NCBI GenBank assembly: GCA_027056825.1
Contig: JALUJS010000405.1
Location: 1-8,940 of the forward strand
DNA length: 8,940 bases
Source of the DNA: Candidatus Krumholzibacteriia bacterium
Lineage (GTDB): Bacteria; Krumholzibacteriota; Krumholzibacteriia; LZORAL124-64-63
Reading direction: 5' to 3'
Shown here: positions 6,390-8,940 of the stretch, piece by piece
How positions within the stretch are numbered: the stretch's first letter is position 1
Layout of the letters: each line of letters begins with the position of its first letter
Notes under the pieces: generated by a model
What the model was told of the DNA's origin: nothing
Databases searched by the model: none
What the model saw: only the letters and a program-made list of their open reading frames with translations
Made by a program: the position numbers and the translations under genes

Positions 6390-7589
6390 ATGGACGACAG
6401 CAGAGACCGGGATTCCGCTTTCCCTGCACATGATCAAAGGGTGGAAACCCGGAGCATCCGCAACCGGACGCCCTGGAACACCATCGAGGGCCGTGTCATC
6501 AGCCTGGTCAGCCGCAAGGGCGGCGTGGGCAAGACCACCTCGGCGGTGAACCTCGGCGCGGCCCTGGCCCTGTCCGGTCATACCGTGCTGGTGGTGGGCC
6601 TGGATCCCCAGTGCGGCGTCTGCCGCACCCTCGGGGTGAAGCAGGAGGAGTTGAGTACGGGGTTGCAGACCATGTTCACCTCACCCACGCCCCTGTCCGA
6701 GCTGGCCCAGCCCTCGCCGCTGGAGAACCTGTTCTTCGTTTCCCCGCGCGTGACCAGCCTCACGGACGAGGAATCCTTCCTGGCGCACATGAACGGCCGC
6801 GCTGAGGACTTCGCCCGCGAAATCGACCGCGCCCGCAACCTCTACGACACCATCCTCATCGATTGCCCGCCCAACCTGGGCGCCCCCACCCGGGCAGCCC
6901 TGCTGGCCTCCGACAGCTTCCTGGTCCCGGTCCAGGCCGAGGAACTGTGCCGCGCCTCCCTGGCCCCCCTGATGGATTTCGTGGCCGACTTCCGGAGCCG
7001 CCAGCAGAATGGCGGCGGAGATCCGGCTCCGGTCCTGGAGGGCCTGTTCCTGACCATGGTCAACGGCCGCACGCGCATGGGCCGTCACGTTTCCGCCCAG
7101 GTCGCCGAGGATTTCGGCGACGACCTGCTGGAAACCGCCATCCCGCGCACGACCCGCCTGACCGAGATGGCCCTGAAGGGCCGCCCGGCGGTGATCTACG
7201 CCCGGACCACCGCCGGCAGCCGGGCATATTTCAACCTGGCCGACGAGATCGTCGCCCGCTTCCTGGGCCGCGGCGCGGACACCGCCGCCGCGGAAGACCC
7301 GGGCGACCAGCCGCAGGTCTCCGCTCAGGTCACTGGTGAGGAGTCCATCCCCCCCGCCATGTCCGCGACCGGCGGCGGCGCGGCCGGCGGGCTGGATCGT
7401 CTCCTTGCCGATCTGGGCCGCACCAATGACATTAACCGGGACGGGGTCATTGCCGCGGATCCTCCCCAGCCGGAGATGGTCTCCCTCGACGACCTCCTGG
7501 CCGAGGAAGAGCAACAGTCCGGGCTGCACGAGGGCCGGGACGAGGACCGCTGGTCCTTCGGCATCGATCCGGAGGACACCGTCAACTGA
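6390..7589 (+). CDS. Orphan ParA/MinD-family ATPase with acidic C-terminal extension
   Basis: Cytoplasmic ATPase of 399 residues that would dimerise with ATP and bind DNA or membrane to position a cargo. After a polar 33-residue leader comes 'VISLVSRKGGVGKTTSAVNL' with the deviant Walker A KGGVGKT (43-49), then 'VVGLDPQCG' (68-76, Walker A'), and 'ILIDCPPNLG' (155-164, Walker B); 'VPVQAEELC' (179-187) is also typical of ParA. The ATPase domain ends near 292. Residues 293-399 are a disordered acidic tail holding two copies of LDxLLA followed by D or E (335-341 and 366-372) and ending 'DRWSFGIDPEDTVN'. No ParB gene or parS-like repeat is near, so chromosome partition is not implied; ParA-like proteins also position chemoreceptors, flagella and microcompartments. 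AGGAG seven bases before the ATG at 6390 fixes the start. An intrinsic terminator follows. Confidence 0.9.
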   Translation: MDDSRDRDSAFPAHDQRVETRSIRNRTPWNTIEGRVISLVSRKGGVGKTTSAVNLGAALALSGHTVLVVGLDPQCGVCRTLGVKQEELSTGLQTMFTSPTPLSELAQPSPLENLFFVSPRVTSLTDEESFLAHMNGRAEDFAREIDRARNLYDTILIDCPPNLGAPTRAALLASDSFLVPVQAEELCRASLAPLMDFVADFRSRQQNGGGDPAPVLEGLFLTMVNGRTRMGRHVSAQVAEDFGDDLLETAIPRTTRLTEMALKGRPAVIYARTTAGSRAYFNLADEIVARFLGRGADTAAAEDPGDQPQVSAQVTGEESIPPAMSATGGGAAGGLDRLLADLGRTNDINRDGVIAADPPQPEMVSLDDLLAEEEQQSGLHEGRDEDRWSFGIDPEDTVN

Positions 7590-7614
7590 TTCCGGGCCCC
7601 GGAAACCTCGCCAG

Positions 7615-7645
7615 AGCCGACCGGGCGCTCCCGGTCGGCTTTTTT
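7615..7645 (+). terminator. Strong intrinsic terminator after the ParA-like gene
   Basis: AGCCGACCGGG (7615-7625), loop CGCT, and CCCGGTCGGCT (7630-7640) form an 11-pair perfect stem directly followed by T-run 7640-7645. It begins 25 bases after the ParA-like stop. A smaller TTCCGG/CCGGAA hairpin lies at 7590-7604. Only 11 bases separate the T-run from the GGAGG site of the next gene, which makes a purely constitutive terminator puzzling. Confidence 0.93.
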
Positions 7646-7668
7646 CAGCCCGTTGCGGAGGTATCACG

Positions 7669-8844
7669 GTGAGCACGCCGAACATGCAATGCCTGGTCTA
7701 CGACAAGTCCACCATGCCCTGGGAGAAGACCCGCGGCTTCGAGAAACGCGAGATGCCGCAACCGGTCCTGGACGAGTCCGCCGATCCCGCGGACGCCGAG
7801 GCGGTCATGATCAAGGTGATCTTCGCCGGATTCTGCGGCAGCGACCGGGGCATCTGGAACCGGACGGCCTTCAAGGGCATGATCTTCGACAGCCTCAAGC
7901 GCGAGCGGAAGACCACCCGTATCATCGGGCACGAGATGGTCGGCGAGATCGTCGCCACCGGGTCGCGGGTCCAGGCGCGCTGGGGGTACCGTCCCAAGGA
8001 CATCGTCTCCACCGAGAGCCACATCATCTGCGGCACCTGCTACCAGTGCCGCATCGGCCAGACCCACATCTGCAGCCAGGACGTGATCATCGGGCTGGGC
8101 CGCGACGGCTGCTTCGCCGACTACATCAAGCTGCCGGCCAACGTGCTGTGGCCCACCGACCCCCGGCGCATCGGCATGAAGGTGGCCGCCCTGCAGGAGC
8201 CCTTCGGCAACGCCGTCCACGCCTGCACCGCCTGCGACCTGCGGGGCAAGACGGTGGCCATCTTCGGCTGCGGCACCATCGGCCTGTTCGCCATCATGAT
8301 CGCCCGCGCCCTGGGAGCCACACGGATCGTCGGCGTCGAGCCGAAGCCCGCCAACCGGGAGATGGCCCTGAAGCTGGGCGCCGACGAGATCATCCCCCTG
8401 GAAGCCGATCCCGACCACCCCCATTCCTGGGCCGCGAACAAGGAGGTCGTCCGGGCCGTCCGCGCCTCCTGCCGCGGCATCGGCGCGGACGTGTCCATGG
8501 ACATGGCCGGCTTCAACTCCAGCGTGAACAACGCCATCCAGGCCACCCGGCGCGGCGGCGAGGTCATCCTGTTCGGACTGAAGCAGGGCAACTTCCACAT
8601 CCAGGCCTTCGACCGCGTGATCGTCAACGGCCTGAAGCTCCACAGCGTCATCGGTCGCAGGATCTTCGAAACCTGGTATATTACCCGCAACCTCCTGGAG
8701 GACCGCAGCAACGGCATCCAGGACAACATCCACGACATCATTCTCGGCGGCGGCGACGGGGCCCTGGTCCACATCGACGACTTCCGGCCCGACACGTTCG
8801 AGGACACGCTGGCTGCCTGGCCCAAGCCGTTGATCCAGTTCTGA
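7669..8844 (+). CDS. tdh: L-threonine 3-dehydrogenase-like zinc-dependent medium-chain dehydrogenase
   Basis: Cytoplasmic zinc enzyme of 391 residues, predicted to oxidise L-threonine to 2-amino-3-ketobutyrate with NAD+. Catalytic zinc ligands are C56 ('GFCGSD') and H88/E89 ('IGHEMVGE'); structural zinc cysteines are C121, C124, C127 and C135. The Rossmann motif is GCGTIG (200-205), and E224 after the second strand favours NAD over NADP. 'ALQEPFGNAVHA' (174-185), 'GCFADYI' (147-153) and 'GRRIFETWY' (329-337) are Tdh-group signatures. It is longer than the E. coli enzyme (341) through an N-terminal extension and about seven extra residues between C56 and H88. The position of E. coli H43 is G61, so a different polyol or amino-alcohol substrate is possible. 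GTG at 7669 is chosen because GGAGG lies seven bases upstream; ATG at 7684 is too distant. No kbl partner is visible. Confidence 0.87.
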   Translation: MSTPNMQCLVYDKSTMPWEKTRGFEKREMPQPVLDESADPADAEAVMIKVIFAGFCGSDRGIWNRTAFKGMIFDSLKRERKTTRIIGHEMVGEIVATGSRVQARWGYRPKDIVSTESHIICGTCYQCRIGQTHICSQDVIIGLGRDGCFADYIKLPANVLWPTDPRRIGMKVAALQEPFGNAVHACTACDLRGKTVAIFGCGTIGLFAIMIARALGATRIVGVEPKPANREMALKLGADEIIPLEADPDHPHSWAANKEVVRAVRASCRGIGADVSMDMAGFNSSVNNAIQATRRGGEVILFGLKQGNFHIQAFDRVIVNGLKLHSVIGRRIFETWYITRNLLEDRSNGIQDNIHDIILGGGDGALVHIDDFRPDTFEDTLAAWPKPLIQF

Positions 8845-8881
8845 GAGCCCGGACCCGGCGCCGCACCCACGGGAGGAAGCC

Positions 8882-8940
8882 ATGCGCATCACCATCGAGT
8901 ACTGCCAGGTTTGAAACTACGAACCGCGCGCCGCCGGTCT
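8882..8940 (+). CDS. SelW-like (Rdx family) selenoprotein with in-frame UGA, 5' part only
   Basis: Beginning of a small thioredoxin-fold selenoprotein. A GGGAGG ribosome binding site (8871-8876) lies five bases before ATG 8882. The frame reads MRITIEYCQV, then TGA at 8912-8914, then NYEPRAAG to the window end. Reading TGA as selenocysteine gives beta strand-C8-x-x-U11-N-Y-x-P-R-A, the redox motif and flanks of the SelT/SelW/SelH (Rdx) family, whose bacterial members commonly start with a short strand followed by CxxU or CxxC. Proteins of this family are about 80-100 residues and are thought to act in thiol redox reactions; their exact role in bacteria is unsettled. It follows the dehydrogenase by 37 bases with no terminator, so an operon is likely. 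A conventional reading would end it at ten codons and miss it. Confidence 0.85.
8912..8940 (+). promoter_or_regulatory. Selenocysteine UGA and 5' part of a possible bacterial SECIS element
   Basis: Bacterial SECIS hairpins lie directly after the UGA, with the SelB-contacting loop roughly 16-37 bases downstream. Here the 26 bases after the TGA are GC-rich and end in GGTCT (8936-8940), the same five bases found in the apical loop of the E. coli fdhF SECIS as I recall it, at nearly the same distance from the UGA. The 3' half of any stem lies outside the window, so pairing cannot be checked. Confidence 0.45.

Noticed and set aside
6390..7589. Plasmid or chromosomal parAB partition locus
   Set aside because: No ParB gene follows and no parS-like repeated sites were seen; the next gene is a metabolic dehydrogenase behind a terminator.
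7645..8895. Long minus-strand open frame opposite the dehydrogenase
   Set aside because: Repetitive D/G/V/A composition typical of antisense frames; the plus strand carries all zinc and Rossmann motifs.
8882..8914. Ten-codon open frame ending at TGA, as a leader peptide or dead fragment
   Set aside because: The frame continues after the TGA with conserved SelW-family residues, which fits selenocysteine far better than a stop.

Overview
The window is GC-rich bacterial DNA, densely coding in an accessory-free housekeeping style, with nine protein genes (two cut by the window edges). No RNA genes, insertion sequences, CRISPR arrays or origins were seen, and no gene-free stretch exceeds 300 bases. 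Three traits hint at the organism: a secreted peptidase ending in a 'YPNPFNP...GTYFVRL' FlgD-like/type IX-type sorting domain, a high-GC genome, and an apparent UGA-encoded selenocysteine. Together they suggest a deep-branching FCB-group lineage (Krumholzibacteriota, Eisenbacteria or Latescibacterota-like) with selenocysteine machinery. That placement is inference, not proof.

Layout, left to right. Minus strand: a YigM-like EamA-type (10-TM) transporter (left-truncated) lies downstream of a large secreted M1 aminopeptidase, 3 bases apart, behind a clear TATAAT promoter at about 2692-2721. Diverging rightward are an FmdB-type zinc-ribbon protein and a TGS-domain uridine-kinase-like nucleoside kinase. 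Converging on the kinase is a minus-strand stand-alone tandem ACT-domain protein. Diverging from that is elbB, a DJ-1/PfpI-family glyoxalase with a good sigma70-type promoter and a hairpin-rich leader. Next comes an orphan ParA/MinD-family ATPase with an unusual acidic tail, closed by a strong intrinsic terminator. The right end holds an L-threonine 3-dehydrogenase-like enzyme followed by the start of a selenoprotein.

The most notable item is at the right edge. A short frame with an excellent ribosome binding site begins at 8882 and meets an in-frame TGA after ten codons. The frame stays coherent across the TGA and reads C-x-x-U-N-Y-x-P-R-A, the signature of the SelW-like Rdx selenoprotein family. 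An ordinary gene caller would miss it. It probably forms an operon with the dehydrogenase. Other points worth a second look are the terminator that sits directly against the dehydrogenase ribosome binding site, the duplicated LDxLLA(D/E) motif in the tail of the orphan ParA, and the paired hairpins and palindromes in the leaders of elbB and parA.
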